NCBI RefSeq assembly: GCF_030463535.1
Contig: NC_132893.1
Coordinates: 19,638,027 to 19,702,026 of the forward strand
DNA: 64,000 bases
Origin: Salminus brasiliensis
Lineage: Eukaryota; Chordata; Actinopteri; Characiformes; Bryconidae
Direction: 5' to 3'
The position numbers and the translations under genes were made by a program. Position 1 is the first letter of the stretch. Each line of letters starts with the position of its first letter. Below are positions 12,742 through 26,100 of this stretch, piece after piece. The notes beneath the pieces are model-generated. The model worked only from the letters and a program-made list of their open reading frames with translations, was not told the origin of the DNA and did not search any database.

Positions 12742-13425
12742 TAGGACCAGTGACAGTCAATAGGAGGTCTCATAACAAACAAGATAGTCTGTAGGACCAA
12801 TTGCAGCCAGGAGGAAATCTCATAACAAACAAGACAGTCTGTAGGACCAGTCACAATTAGGAGGAGGTCTTAGATCAAAGAAAACAGTCTGTAGGACCAA
12901 TTGCAGTCAGGAGGAAGTCTTAGATGAAAGAATACAATCTGTAGGACCAATTGCAGTCAGAAGATAATCTCAGAACAAACAAGACAGTCTGTAGGACCAA
13001 TCGCAGTCAAAAGATAATCTCAGAACAAACAAGACAGTCTGTAGGACCAATCGCAGTCAGAATGAAGTCTCATAACAAACAAGACAGTTTGTAGGACCAG
13101 GAGTCAGGAGGAGGTCTCAGATCAAAGAAAACAGTCTGTAGGACCAACTGCAGTCAGGAATGTCTCAGATCAAACAAGGCAGTGATTAAAACCAATCACA
13201 ATCAGTAGGAGGTCTCAAAACATACAAGATTAGTCAGTATGACCAATAGCAATCAGTAGGAAGTCCCAAAAAACAAGACCTTCTGTAGGACCAATTGTAG
13301 TCAGGAGGAGGTCTCAAAACAAACAAACTAGTCAGTAGCACCAGTCACAGTAAGGAGGAGGTCTCAGAACAAACATGATAGTGATTAAAACCAATCACAG
13401 CTAGGAGGAGGTCTCGAAGCAGTGA
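12742..13425. repeat. Minisatellite, 50-bp unit, about 13-14 copies
   Basis: The unit begins GTAGGACCAATTGCAGTCAG, continues GAGGAAGTCTCA and ends AACAAACAAGACAGTCT. Starts at 12791 and 12841 give the 50-base period. Copies diverge more towards the right end, and some have indels. Confidence 0.85.
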
Positions 13426-14082
13426 ACTAGGCCAGGAAAGGAGACAGGAAATCAATGCTTCCTCAGTTGGTGCATCGTGCCCCCTTAGCTTTGCATCCCT
13501 AATTTGTTCAACATGGTAGCCAAACTTTCCATCTGCAATCACAGGAATTACATAGACTTCCTAAACGTTTCCAAACTATCTGCAAATGCCTCAGGTGGAC
13601 CTCAGAGAAAATGCAAAGCAGGGTTTGATGTGTCTACAGTTGGTACTTGTAGACAGAATTTTGTGATGCTATCCTCATAATGGGATTGGTAGGTGGAGTT
13701 AGGTCAGACTCAGGTCAAACGTTTTTGGGCTAGAATTAAAAATCTGCTTCCAACGTTCCTGATCCAACAAATCTGCTACTTGGTGGAGTTCATTTCGAGT
13801 TGAGATGGGTGTGTTGAAGCTGTAAAAAAAAAAAAATCACTAACATACAGAGCACAAGTGTTCCGGGATTGCTCTGCACTGATATCAGATCAGCTAATCT
13901 TACCTTTTGTGGCTAAAATTCAGAACTGGATAAGAAAAAGCTGGTTCCAGATCAGAGAAAGAGGGAACCTTTGAAGTGGGAGAGTTACAGGTGGGTGACA
14001 CCTGACACGCTAGTTACACCCCTGCAGCCAATGATTCACATATTTATTCACAGGGCTCTTGTCACACCGTCTCCAGGGACCC

Positions 14083-14096
14083 GTAGCCTAGGCAAC
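14083..14096 (+). promoter_or_regulatory. RFX X-box motif
   Basis: GTAGCCTAGGCAAC fits the RFX consensus GTNRCC(N0-3)RGYAAC exactly. A second, opposed half-site (GTTGCT) follows eight bases later. Confidence 0.4.
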
Positions 14097-14697
14097 GAAA
14101 GGCGTTGCTAGACATCTTAGACAGGTTCTTTCCCCCCCTCCTTCTCCCACTCCCCTTTCCTCGTTCACTCAGATGTTCTCTCATTTATTCTGTTCCATTG
14201 GTTCTGAATTCAGACCCTCGGTGCTCAACTGACAGCCTGTTGTCAGCACCCTTCCCCATTACCTAATACAGCAGAAAAAAGGGAAGATGGCACCCGCAGC
14301 AGTGAGTGTTCTGTTCTTGCGCAGGCTTTGCCACCGCTGTGGCTTCCCTTTGACAGATGGAGCTTATGTGAAGTCAGAATTGAGTATAATAACATACGTT
14401 TATGGTTGGGGAGACTTTGACTAAATCCTTTTAAAACAGCCGTACATTATGTGCAGTTTGGTCTTAGAGCTGTGCTGTTCTGCAGATCAGTCCTCATTAT
14501 GGAATGATCAGTTGTCAAATATAAAGTGAAGCCTGTAAAGAAAACAGTGTCTTATAGACTCCTAACCTGCCTCATGAACCCGTCCAATGAAGTGTCCTGA
14601 CCTGTGATGACCTCCTATTTCTCACATCTGCTACACTGTCCATAACAATCAATATTCTCCTAAGGCCTTTTTCATCAATGGCTACTGCTTTTCTCCC

Positions 14698-14800
14698 ACA
14701 TACACTAAGTGGGCATAAGTATTGGGACACCTGCTCATTCATTGTTTCTTCTGAAATCAAGGGCATTCAAAAAAGAGTTTATCCTTTTGTAGGCTTCCAT
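14698..14800. mobile_element. Tc1/mariner-type MITE end fragment
   Basis: TACACTAAGTGGGCATAAGT ATTGGGACACC, then CTGCTCATTCATTGTTTCTT, is the familiar end of a common fish MITE (variants of CACTATATGGACAAAAGTAT). Only one end is evident. Confidence 0.55.
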
Positions 14801-15639
14801 CTCTGTGAATCAGAAGAGACCAAAATATTGGAAACTGAAGGTCAAATGACTGTATCAAAACCATATTTTAAATCACTGGTAAAATCTGATAAAAACCTGA
14901 TGACTAATTTGTATCATCTGGCTCAATAATTCACAAAGAAATAAGTTTTTCAGCTTGTTATGGCTAGTTCTTTTGTGCAGATCTCCACATCAAGGCGAGG
15001 TTCCCCTGCTCGCAGCATACCCAGCAAGTGGATTTTGTTCAAGGCTCGTTTTATTTAAAGGCCTCATTTATAACGTTCTCATTTATAATATTCTCATTAT
15101 AAATGAGATATTTTGATCAGCACAGACAAATAACTCCTGTGCTAGCCCTGCTGCTGCAAAAGAAAAATACGGCTAAATGTAGTACTGCATTGGAAAACCA
15201 GGTCTGTCAACTACTAACTCTGAGATTGAGATATTTTAGCTATGTTTGACATTGAAGTAACCCATTAAGAGCCAATATCAGCAGCTATCAGCTTATTATG
15301 TAAAACTAAATGGTATTACTACTTGAACCTTTTAGCAATGTGAAGGGCAATGGCTGATGTAGAAAATTTTGCTGACTTTAAAGGGAGTACAGTTATTTTC
15401 TTAAAATTTGATACCTAGCTGCTACTTCTTAATGGCTCGTGGCCAGGTAAAAGGTGACTATGCAGAGTGAAACAGAGATTTGGTTGAAGCATTGTTACCA
15501 GAGATATTAGCATTAGTACCACAACAACAATAATAAATAGTTGTATTCATTCTATGATTGCCATATTTATATCAATCCTATTTCAGGCCTTTGAATCTGA
15601 TTAACCATCTTGTCACTATGCTCTTTATGCTCTTTTTCC

Positions 15640-16330
15640 CCCCAAAAAAGCACAAACACGGCATGCTACTGGCAGTCTGTGGCACCTCAAACTGAAAGAC
15701 AACAGCAGCATTGATTTGCATCTTAATTAGATAACCAATATGATATTTATCTGGGGATGGATGTAACTATTTTATTGATATCTGTGGCCCTCTGACCACC
15801 TGTTTATCTGAATTGCCTTTAATTAGTTTTAAAGTGGTTCACAAAAGCTCTTGGCTCAACATTGGCTCGTTGTGAAAGAGAACAGAGAATCATCTATTGC
15901 TTCTCCAAAATGCTAATTAGAATAGCTCGCAAAATGCGGCTCTGCTTTAAAATGGAAGCCTGGCGAGAAAGCTGAAAGAGCCAGGACACCGGCTGAGAGA
16001 AACCCAACTCTTGCTCTAATTGAATCACGGGCTAATGTTCATTTGTGGTCTGTCAGCTAAACGCATCCTGCATGACCTAAGAAAGTGGAAATTCAGGAAG
16101 CAAGCGGAAATGACTTGTTTGGTTTGTACATCAGTGACACAAATCAACGCAGAGGAGGCTGTTTACTGAGGAAGTACACAGCACCAAAAAGCTTCCAAAT
16201 TCACCCACAGCTTATTTAATGTTTGTCATTAGGGACATTACTTTCCATCCAAACACCTCAAATTATATGACAAATAAAATGCATAAAAGCTTATTAGATC
16301 AGCTGTCATTAAGGCTGTTGTTTGGTAATG
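15640..16330. other. Unique non-coding stretch, candidate conserved element
   Basis: No repeat or open frame is recognised. It has several TAATTAG/CTAATTAGA homeodomain-type cores and balanced, non-repetitive composition unlike its neighbours. Calling it conserved is inference. Confidence 0.25.
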
Positions 16331-17965
16331 ACAAAGTGACGAGACAACGTCAAATGACAGGAGAAAATGACATTGCACAAGATCTTTAGTGGCTTTACTG
16401 GACCTTTAGTGGCTTTTAATAGATGCTACATATATGAAATGTTGATGTTGCACCAGTCTGATATCTATGACAAGTGATTTTTGCTAGAATGAAGTTGTTT
16501 TATGACAGTTATGACAGCAAGTTATGACAAATAGATTGTTTGGTTTTTGGTATGTCAAAATGACATACAGTTATGGTTGGAGGTTTACATTCACTCATAA
16601 TGGATATTAATGTTGTAGCAGTATTGGGCTTGCAGTGATTTCTTTGAACAGTTTATTTTAAGAGGCAGAGTGACTTAAAAAGTGTAAAGTGACTTAAAGT
16701 GTCTTTAGTAGAAAAATCAAGAGTTTGGTTCACAGGATTAATTGAAATCAGCACAGGTTCAACATTATACATACAGGGTCAATAATAATTCATTTTAACT
16801 TGCTAAAGTCAAGTATTCCTACCTTCCTGTTAGTGATCATGATTGACTACAGCCGGTAGATTTTTTTTTGAGCAGACAGATATACAGAATTTGTTTGATA
16901 GCACTCATTGGATTCACCAACACTGTTAAGTATAGTAGTAATAACATTAGGAACGTGCTCTGTGGCTGTTGTACTGCCAGTAGAATTGGTACACTGCATA
17001 AAAAGTGAATGGAATAGTTATACCTCAGCATAAATCAGCTTGTTGGTTAAAACCTGGGTAAAATGAGGCGTTCCATAAAGATGCTGACCCCAAACTGATG
17101 GCTTTCAGGTGGTTGTGAATAGGCAACATAGGCCTCCTGACTTCAACTGTATCAAAAAGATGTGGACTATGCCAGCAATGTGGGATGTGTCAGGTCTATG
17201 CATATTGCTGACCCTGTATGTATAGTTTTGACCCTGTGTTGAATGTAAAAAAAAATTAAAACTTGTGTACTAAATTATTTATTCATGTTATATACTCATT
17301 CTGCTCCAAAAAAAGAACAGATCAAATAAATAATTGAAGGCTTGATTAAGCGTAAATTTGCAGAAATTTTTTTTTATAATTATGCATTTTTTGACAATAC
17401 CAGTTTAAAGTCATGTATAAAACTATGGTTCAGTGTTATGTCAACTAGGTGAAGAATAGCATTACTAAAGTACTAAAGACTTGCATTCCATTTTAGCAAT
17501 ATATCGTCACTGTCCTGCATAAACCTTGTCTCCATTTTTTTATGTTTTTTTTTTTTTTTACTTTTTGACAAAATGTGAATCTGGCAGTTTACATTTTATT
17601 AGAAAACAATTAATAAATCTATTACAATTTATATTCTAATACAACAATCCTCCAAAAATATATATATATTTTCAAATAAAAATGTTTTCAGAGATACATG
17701 GTTTTTGTGTTTCAGTGATGCTATCAAATCAAAATTTGGACGATACACTGTTATTGATTTTACTAACATTTTTTCAGACAAATATAAGAAAATGCTTTGT
17801 GTGATAAACAATATAACTGATGTTATTGAAGTCAGTAAATTCTTTGAATTCATCATCAAATGAAACAAATGTTTATCAATCCAAATCTAATATACTCAAA
17901 TCTGCTTCCCCCTTTTCTGATTTTTCTATTTAAATCTAGGATGACAATTAAAGTTATATTTGAAC

Positions 17966-17993
17966 ACACACACACACATACACACGCACACCA
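17966..17993. repeat. AC microsatellite
   Basis: ACACACACACACACATACAC followed by ACGCACAC. A similar GT tract is at about 9276-9292. Confidence 0.8.
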
Positions 17994-19049
17994 AACTTTA
18001 AAGCATTTTAGTGACTTGAAATAGAAATAGAAATAGAAATAGTGATGAAAAATGCATAAACAGATTGTTTTGGGATAAGAAACGTAGCTGAACATAATGT
18101 GATGTCAGGGGTGTTGGACGTTCAAGTGTATGGTGCCAATATCTCTTAGGAACTGTGAAGTGGAGGCTGCCGTCTGGTATACCCCCAGGGCTTTGTGTTT
18201 GCTTGCTACTGTGGCTCCTTTTTCCTTACAAATTGTTCTCTGCTGGGCATTGCTGTCTGTGAGAATGGTTATTTGAGAAACATAAAAAAATCTGAAACAT
18301 CTTTTTAGTTTGTTGCCCACAAGATGCAATAATACAATGTATTAAAGCATCCATTTATCATGACATGTTCACACAGTGTACAGAACAGCTGCTATTCAAA
18401 ACGTATAAAATAATCCAAAATAAAAACTTTGTTATGATATATGTTTTAAACTCTGAAAAATAATCTACTGATATTGCGTTTTTTAATGTAACTTTTTTGA
18501 TTTACATTTCTTTTGAAACTATTCACAACACTGTAAAGTGTTAGAGCTAGGATTGGGACAAAGGCTAAACTTAAATAAAAATGTATAAGACATGTATGCA
18601 GTTCTTCAGATTAAAATGAGAGATCTTAGGCTAGTGTTGGTAATAAATAATGAACTGTCACAAATTTTATTTCAGTAAATAACTACTCAAATTCTTTCTT
18701 TATTTAAAATACGTTATATATTTAAAAGGCTAGATGAACAAGTGTTTATGGACTAAAGTAAGACAATGTGTTCTAAACAACCTTAGTTTTTCTGCACAAA
18801 CTGAAGATCTCATTTTGGTGGGTTGAGTGATGTTTTCTGAGCTTGTGTTTATGAAGATGAGATTAGTGACAGACTAAGTCCAGTGTTTCTTGCCAACATT
18901 AGCCTAGCATCACCCATTATAAATTAACCACAAAAATACTGTAACTGAAAACAGAAACATTATAAAAGGAGGAGACAGTTGAAGTATAATTATAAACAAT
19001 TAACTTAAAGCTCTATTATGGAAAGTACCAAAATAAAAATAATCAAGTT

Positions 19050-19560
19050 CTTAATCCCCTGGGTGAAAATACATAGTAAATTTTGCAGTGCCAGTTTTTG
19101 CCTTGCTGATTTCATACAATCTTAAAATATACACTGATCTACCACAACAATAATACCACCTGCCTAATACTGAGTAGTTCACCCCTGTGCAGCCACAACA
19201 GATCATCAATGCATCAGTGAGCCTTAGGTGCCCATGACCAAATTTCTGTTTTACTGGTTGGCCGTTTTTGGGTGACTTTTGATAGGTACTATCCACTGCA
19301 TACTGGGAACACCCCACAAGACCTGCCATTTTGGAGATGCTCTGACCCAGTCATCTTAACATCATAATTTGACCATTGTCAAAGTCACTCACATTTGTAC
19401 GCTTGACCATTTACCCTGCTTTTAACACATCACCTTCGAGAACTGACTGTTCACTTCCCTTCTAAAATATCCACCCCTTGACAGATGCCACTGTAGATGA
19501 AGATAATGAACGTTTTTCACTGTTTTCACCTGTCAGTGGTGTTATGGCTGATGGGTCTAG
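19050..19560 (-). mobile_element. Tc1/mariner-like element, internally deleted
   Basis: The left end TACACTGATCTACCACAACA and the right end ACCTGTCAGTGGTGTTATGG CTGATGGG are degraded versions of a known fish Tc1 terminal repeat (TACACTGATCAGGCATAACA). On the - strand MAGLVGCSQYAV...TYQKS and GHGHLRLTDA correspond to the transposase helix-turn-helix region and GRPR-like motif. Too short for a full transposase. Confidence 0.68.
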
Positions 19561-20789
19561 AAAAAGAATGGGCAATTCCAATCCTGAAGGGCTGGATTCC
19601 TGCACAGTTTTCTGCTTTTCCTGCTCAAGTACATCTGATTCAACTCACCGGTTTTTGCCAAGTTTAGAAGGTTTAGATTTGGCCTGTTGGTGCAGGGAAA
19701 TTAGCAAACACTTTAGGTTTCCTAAAGAACATTTCAGATGATGGGCCTTTAAATAACAATTTTCCAAAAATGAGACTGTAAAGAACCTCCTTGTAGAGGT
19801 TAAACCTAAGTTAAAGCTAAGTTAAAGCTTAGATGCTTTTTTCCCCTTTGAATTGTACAACCAAGCCATGAACCATTTAAACATGCTTTCTGCAGAACAG
19901 ATTCCCGTGGGTGTCACTGCAAAATGCAAGCTGTGAAAATCCCAGTTACCCTTTTTGCACCATTGCATATGTGCAAGACACAGCCATTCAACATATGGCA
20001 TGGCAGTTCAACAGAATCCAGAATTTTATAGCAGGTAACATCTTGAACTCTGTGTTGCTGTCAAATTGCACTGCAAGGTTATTATTTAATAATTACGTGA
20101 GAAATGACATGGAAATACCAAATTATTTCCCCCTAATTTAATCATTTTCAATTCCTATCCACTGGCTGGGACTTCCCTGTCACACAATGAACCCAGTGCT
20201 GGGAGGGTTAGGGCTAGTATGCGGTTCCTCTAAAATATGAAGCTATCTAACTGCATCTTTTCAAACCACCACTAATGCAACACTGTTAGAGCTGAACACA
20301 CTAGAGTAGATTTGTAGAAGACTGATTGTGTTCAGTGCTGGTTAGCAAATTCCTAATGACTAACACTGTAACAGTAGCAGTAACAGTGGCTTTAGTACCT
20401 TGTACTAACAGTGGTAGTAAGTATGTACATGGATATACCCACAAGGACATACACACATTCAGTTTTCTATTTTATTATTATTTTATTTTAGCTTACCCTT
20501 GTGTGTATTTTGTTTTGACTTGTATGTGCACTGCTGGAACACTGTAATTTCCTTTTGGGGATTAAAAAGTCTCATTTTACATTATCTTTTCTGTTAATTT
20601 ATTATCTTTTACATTATCTTTTCATTATCTCTTCTATCTAAGTGATCTTGGTAAGAGGGAGGGCCATCCTGCTCACTCTGAGAGAGTGAGACCAGTTATG
20701 CTAAGTTGGAGTTACCAGGGAGCAAACCTATCTATTCAAACAACAAATCGTTGGTGCCGCCACAGAGGTTTAAAAGTTGTTACTAGAAT

Positions 20790-21290
20790 CATACAGTCAT
20801 GTGGAAAAAATTAAGAAACCCCATGAAAACCTTAGTCTTTTTTAACATATTGTAACATTTGGACAGTGATCTTTATTTGAACAATATCGAAGGAGTATGG
20901 GTAATATGAATAACCAAGAAAAACTGAAGAAAATTATATTTTTTTGTCATTATAATTAATTCATATAAATGCACTTTTCTAGAGAAGGAAATACTTTTAA
21001 CACTTAAAATGCCTACAATTAGAATTAGATGCAGCACATTAGCTGCAGATGATTAGAACATCATTAGATGGGATTTTGGAGGAGCTTGTCTTTTTTAAAC
21101 CCCAGGCATCAAAGATCCAAAAGGTTCTCTGAGACCTTCAGAAAGAAGGTTGTAGATGCAGATGAGTCTGAGCAGGGTATTTAAAAAGATCTCAGAACCA
21201 TGAGAAATTAGCCATTTTACTGTCCACAATAGAATTTAGAAGTGGCCAGATCAGGCCATCATAGCAAGTTCAAGCCAAAACATGGTAAAA
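20790..21290 (+). mobile_element. Tc1/mariner-like relic (left half of inverted pair)
   Basis: The end CAGTCATGTGGAAAAAATTA AGAAACCCC is typical of fish Tc1 elements. Further in, KKVVDADES is the start of the helix-turn-helix region on the + strand. The 58,640-59,250 region is a diverged copy in the other orientation. Confidence 0.65.
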
Positions 21291-21429
21291 AGTCTCAGAC
21301 AATCTTAGAATGGCATCATGGGCTCCCACCAAAGGTGATATCAAAGTAAAGCATCTATTATCAGAAAGAGAACAAACAAGTTTGATTATCATGAGAAATC
21401 AAAAGAAATCAAGAGAAAAGACTGTCCAA

Positions 21430-21720
21430 AGCTAGTTTTTCCAGAAGACCTGGTCTTTGTCTTGGTGTAGGTGATTTATTATTTTTGACATTAAGGATTT
21501 CCTCCTTGTGCACTTCTCATGAGAATCAAACTTGCGTACTCTCTAGCTTGCTAGAATGGCCTGATCTGGATTTCTCATGGTACTGAAATCTTTTTAAAAC
21601 CCTTCCCAGACAGGATATGCATCTACATCCTTCTTTCTAAAGGACTCAGAGAGCTCGTTGGATCTGGCCATGGTAGCATTAATTTTACCAATCAGGAGCA
21701 AACCAAACTAACTGTCTGAG
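21430..21720 (-). mobile_element. Tc1/mariner-like relic (right half of inverted pair)
   Basis: The reverse complement repeats landmarks of 21060-21290: AGTTTGGTTTGCTC-type text, GAAAGAAGGATGTAGATGCA, GATTTCAGTACCATGAGAAA and CCAGATCAGGCCAT. The two halves face each other. Confidence 0.6.
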
Positions 21721-24439
21721 GTTTAAATGATACCATAACAAATAAGTCCAAAGTTCTATAGGCAACAAAAAGTGGTTATTTTCTGGAATTGCTCCATAGA
21801 ACACAGCACTTTTATCTTTTAAGAGTTTGGAATGTGCTTTGGAACTCCTCCAATGCAGAGCAATACATTCCACCCCACTATCTCCACTACATTGCAGTAT
21901 TATTTCTCCTATCGGATTGCCTTTACAAATATTAATTTGGGGCTGAAATGCTCTCCACTGCAGTGAGCTGTATCTGGCCGCTTGCTTGTTCCGAGGATAA
22001 GAGCCGATCAATTTTAATTGCCGAGGTCTCTGTGTGGTTGATAGTAATGGGGATTTAAACAGCTGCAGTAGATATACTGACCTTAGGGAACCTCTCCGGC
22101 TTCCTTATTTCACTGCACGCGTACACAAATCCTCCCCCAGCGCCGTCAGAGAACGGAAGAATCTGATGCATTCGGCCCCGTCTAACAAATCAATACTGAC
22201 ATTCTGGGAGATCTGTACATTTCATAATAATTTAGTGTGTCATTACACAGGGCAAGGCTTTGGCAGTGTGTTGGCTCAGTGAGGGTGCATGTAATCATAG
22301 TTTTATGATTGTGTTCATGTGTTTGTGTGCAGACAGTCACATGTGGTTGGGAGCAGGCGCGTGCGGAGTACTCATATTTTTAGGGATGTGTGTGGCACCA
22401 TCACTCTGATCATTCTTGCAGAGACCGGAGTGCCGTCACTAGGGCTTTGTATGTAAACATGAACATCTGGTGGATTTGTTCTCTGTCCTATCTTGATTAT
22501 CTCGGCACCTATCTCTGGCATACTGAATGTGACTTTAAAAAGGACCTCCACCAATTCAGTCTTCGTTTGTTTGCACAATTCAGGCAGTGTAGCTTGATGT
22601 TTCATTCTGGAGAAATTTGACAACCTGGACTTGTTTGCAATGGTGGTGTTAGGATCTAGAGATTGCACGGTCCATAATGCAATTATACACTGGTATCATC
22701 ATCTATTTATTTATTATCTATTCCTAATTTAACATCCTATAAATTCCATCTCTACCATGATCACGTGTCAACAACAAGTCTGCGCAACCCTCCACCTTCC
22801 AGTCACCTTCCTCTTAACCCTGTCATCTCTCATTCTGGTTCCACATGTCAAATGAGGGACTGGCCTCCTACAAAGGCTGAAGCCACCCAAGCTCTAACCC
22901 AAAATTCACCCCCTCTTGCACAGTCTTCTCAGTACTGCTCAGTGGAGATCAGAATAAGATGCTTCATCTCTGAGCCAGAGAATCGTGATGGATCTTATGA
23001 AGTGAGAAGACCCAAAGGGCCTTTCCAGTATTTCCTGCCTCATTGCTTATTTGTAATTCCATTACGCTCTTAGAAAAGAAGTTATTGCTCTTAGAGGTCT
23101 GTTGAGTGCATGACGGAATTGATGACGAGTGCTCTTCCTCTTGAGACAGTTTCATCATATTTTTGACCTTTATTTGTATCGACTGTATTACATCTGACCA
23201 TTATTTGTATTGACAGTGATATAAATGGGCTTCTCCATGAATAATGCATGTGCTATCCTCCATACAATGCAGACTCGACAACGTTCCCTTCACACTTCCA
23301 CGCTGTGACTGGCCCCAGCGGCCCTCCGCCCCCTGATTCATAGTGAAAACGCCAAAACGTGTAACATCACACAACTGCAGCTCCTGGAGGGAAAGCGGCA
23401 TCTGCCCAAGCGTCTAGTCCAGTGTTTCTCAGTCCTGGTGCAGGAGTACATCTGCCCAGCACCTTACAGTGAGGGCTGGAACTGTTAATCAGAGAAGTTG
23501 ACGTGGAAATTTATTGTTCAAATCTTGAACTTGAACATTTTTGAGCAAAAAATGGGTGTGGCCTAAATCTGAAGTAATTCTAATTAGTTCTAATTAGTTT
23601 AACCTTTATTGTGGGCAAGTAATATACATGCTGCATTAACAGCATCCCATTAAGCATTGCTATAGTTGTCCCTATGCAGCGTCAACTGGAAGGTGCTAAT
23701 CTTGGGTACAGCTTGTATAACGTGGGTTTTGTTCTGCTCATATAGCCTTAGGAAAACTATCTATTCTACTACCCTTCCAGTTTTCCATCTTACCAAGCAA
23801 AACCTAACCAAGTGAGCTAAAGCTAAGTCAACCAGCATAACCAAAAGCTAGTCAGCATGCTAACCTCTTACCCTCCATTTGTTGATTTATCTAACCAGCC
23901 ATGCTAGCATTTGGTGGGTGTGGTCCCTGGCTGCACCCCAAGCACCCTTCTGAAGATGTGCTGAATATGTGCCACGGACATCTCACGTCTCCCTGAAGTT
24001 GCATGGGTTTTTGTGGTGGATGCATGTGGTGGATGACTGATGAGACCACGTCCAGACAGTTCTCAGACAGTGTAATATAAGCCTGGTTTCTATCTATATA
24101 TTTCTATCCTGCTTTTTTCATCCAAATTTTGCTACACTCAGTTTAAGTGCCATGCAAGCAATTCTGATGTTTTACACTATGTTTCTTCTGACTTAAACAG
24201 TTGCTGTTAAACTGTATTTCATTCATTGCTCCCGAAGAATTAATAATTTATTTAATATATTATTTATTTATTTAATTATTGGAAACCCCAGCAGAGATCA
24301 GCTGCATTGTGCTCAGCTAGTGAGCTCTGAGGAGCCCAGTCACTGCTGGGAAGACACAGGGGGACGTTAGTAGATAAAAGTAGATATTAAACTAAATGAC
24401 ATTTCAGTCAGTAAATTAAGAAGAAGAAGAATGGCCATT

Positions 24440-24560
24440 GTGACTGGGCAGTGAGCACACACACGTGGAGTGGTGGGCAGCCACTTCAGCGTCCGGGGAG
24501 CAATTAGGGGTTTGGTGCCTTGCTTAAAGACACTTCAGCTGTGTCATTCTACTAGAGCAA
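24440..24560. repeat. Dispersed teleost repeat fragment
   Basis: GGGGAGCAATTAGGGGTTTG GTGCCTTGCTTAAAGACACT TCAGC is a widespread fish repeat segment. No ends are visible. Confidence 0.55.
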
Positions 24561-24839
24561 ATTACACCTGGGTCTGGATTTTTGCTTCTTTTTTAGAGTT
24601 TAATCTGGTAGTCACTTGGATTCCAAAGCTAGTCAGGTCTGCATGGGACCAACAGATCAATCAGAATGAAGAAAAACATACCAGAAAGCAAGTTTCAGTG
24701 AACTTCCCTACTAAAAAATATTCTAGCTTAAGAACAGCTTTTGCTGGTAACTGGTTTCAAATGGTCTAAGATGGTCTAAGCTTGCCCAAGGAGGTTGAAA
24801 AACTGGTCATCCAGATGAAAATGTATCCAGTGCTAGTAA

Positions 24840-25045
24840 ACATCCTGGTTAAGCTGGTTGACCAGCTTAGTTCTTGACCAGCACAGTGTATGTTCATTTG
24901 AGTTTGGTGGTTTAGGTGGTCTATCAGCATGACCAGTTCGACCAAGCTGGTTTACCAGTATGATCAAGCTGGACATCTGGTGGACGAGTGTGGTCAGGCT
25001 GGTCATGTCATGCTGGTCAACCACCTTGGACTAACTAGTTGTCTA
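24840..25045. repeat. Degenerate CCAGC/GCTGG repeat
   Basis: Many variants of GACCAGCATGACCAG and AAGCTGGTTGACCAG in both orientations. Open frames on both strands arise from it and are not genes. Confidence 0.6.
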
Positions 25046-25809
25046 GCATTGTCAGCTAAACCATTAAACTCCAACGAAAACATATCCCATGCTGGTCAAG
25101 ACCTAAATGCCAAGCAGGGTAGCCCTAATCTAGACACACATGATGAAACTAATCGACTGGAAAAGACTGAAATGCGCAAGGCACATTCTGGGAAGCGCTA
25201 GTGTGGTCTATCCCATGGAGAATGTGCTGTAGTCTCACCGTTATGCCGGGTTACGTAACAACGTGTTTACTGCAAGACATATTAATAGCTCTGTGCCACA
25301 ACTGCTAGTCGGCTCAGTGAGCTTCTTCACTGCAAGATGATAAGGAGTTCGCTTGACACAGATGGGCGTCACAGTCAGGTGCTTTGATTTTTTAAATTAT
25401 TTTTTATGCTGCTCTGTCATGTTAGACACTGGTGCTCTGACACGTTGTGGTTGGGGAGATGACGAGTTTGCAGGAGCCTCCATTGCGAATGAGACAAAAC
25501 CAGGTCACAGACTGGCTGCTGTTACTGTTGGATGTGGGGAGTGAGGTGGTGGGTGGGGTGTGTTTATGATGCTTGGGAGATGCTGGCAACAGTATACAAA
25601 CTCCTCACTGCAGTACTTCAACAAAATGAGGCCAGGGGCATCCCTGCACTCGGCCAGACTGACCCCTTCTATGCTCTGACCACCTGGCACCACCTGTGCT
25701 GACAGTTGGTAATGGCCAGTGGGTTTGATTTCTCTCATTACGTCAGTGTAATTGTAGTTATGCTTTATTTTGAGGGTGTCTCCACAGCTGTTTTTTATTA
25801 TTAACAAAC

Positions 25810-26100
25810 AACCTAAGGTTTGTCAATTAATTGTATTTATAGAGCTTTTCAAATATAGAATGCAGCTCGAAGTGCTTCACAGCATTAGATAAAAAAATTA
25901 TAAAACAGCAAAAAGAGAATTTAATAGAATAAATCAAATAAAAAAGTAATATAAAATAGATTAATAAAATGAAGTCAATTAAATAAGTAAAAATAAGTAA
26001 AAATAGTTATGAATAAGAATGTACAGTATTTTGTGAATCAAACAAAACATATATAAAATATTTAGCCATTTTAATAAAAAAACACCAATCAAAATATGTT
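25810..26100. repeat. Dispersed repeat with AT-rich tail
   Basis: TTGTATTTATAGAGCTTTTC AAATATAGAATGCAGCTCGA AGTGCTTCACA is a common fish repeat end. About 230 bases of A-rich low-complexity sequence follow. Confidence 0.45.
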
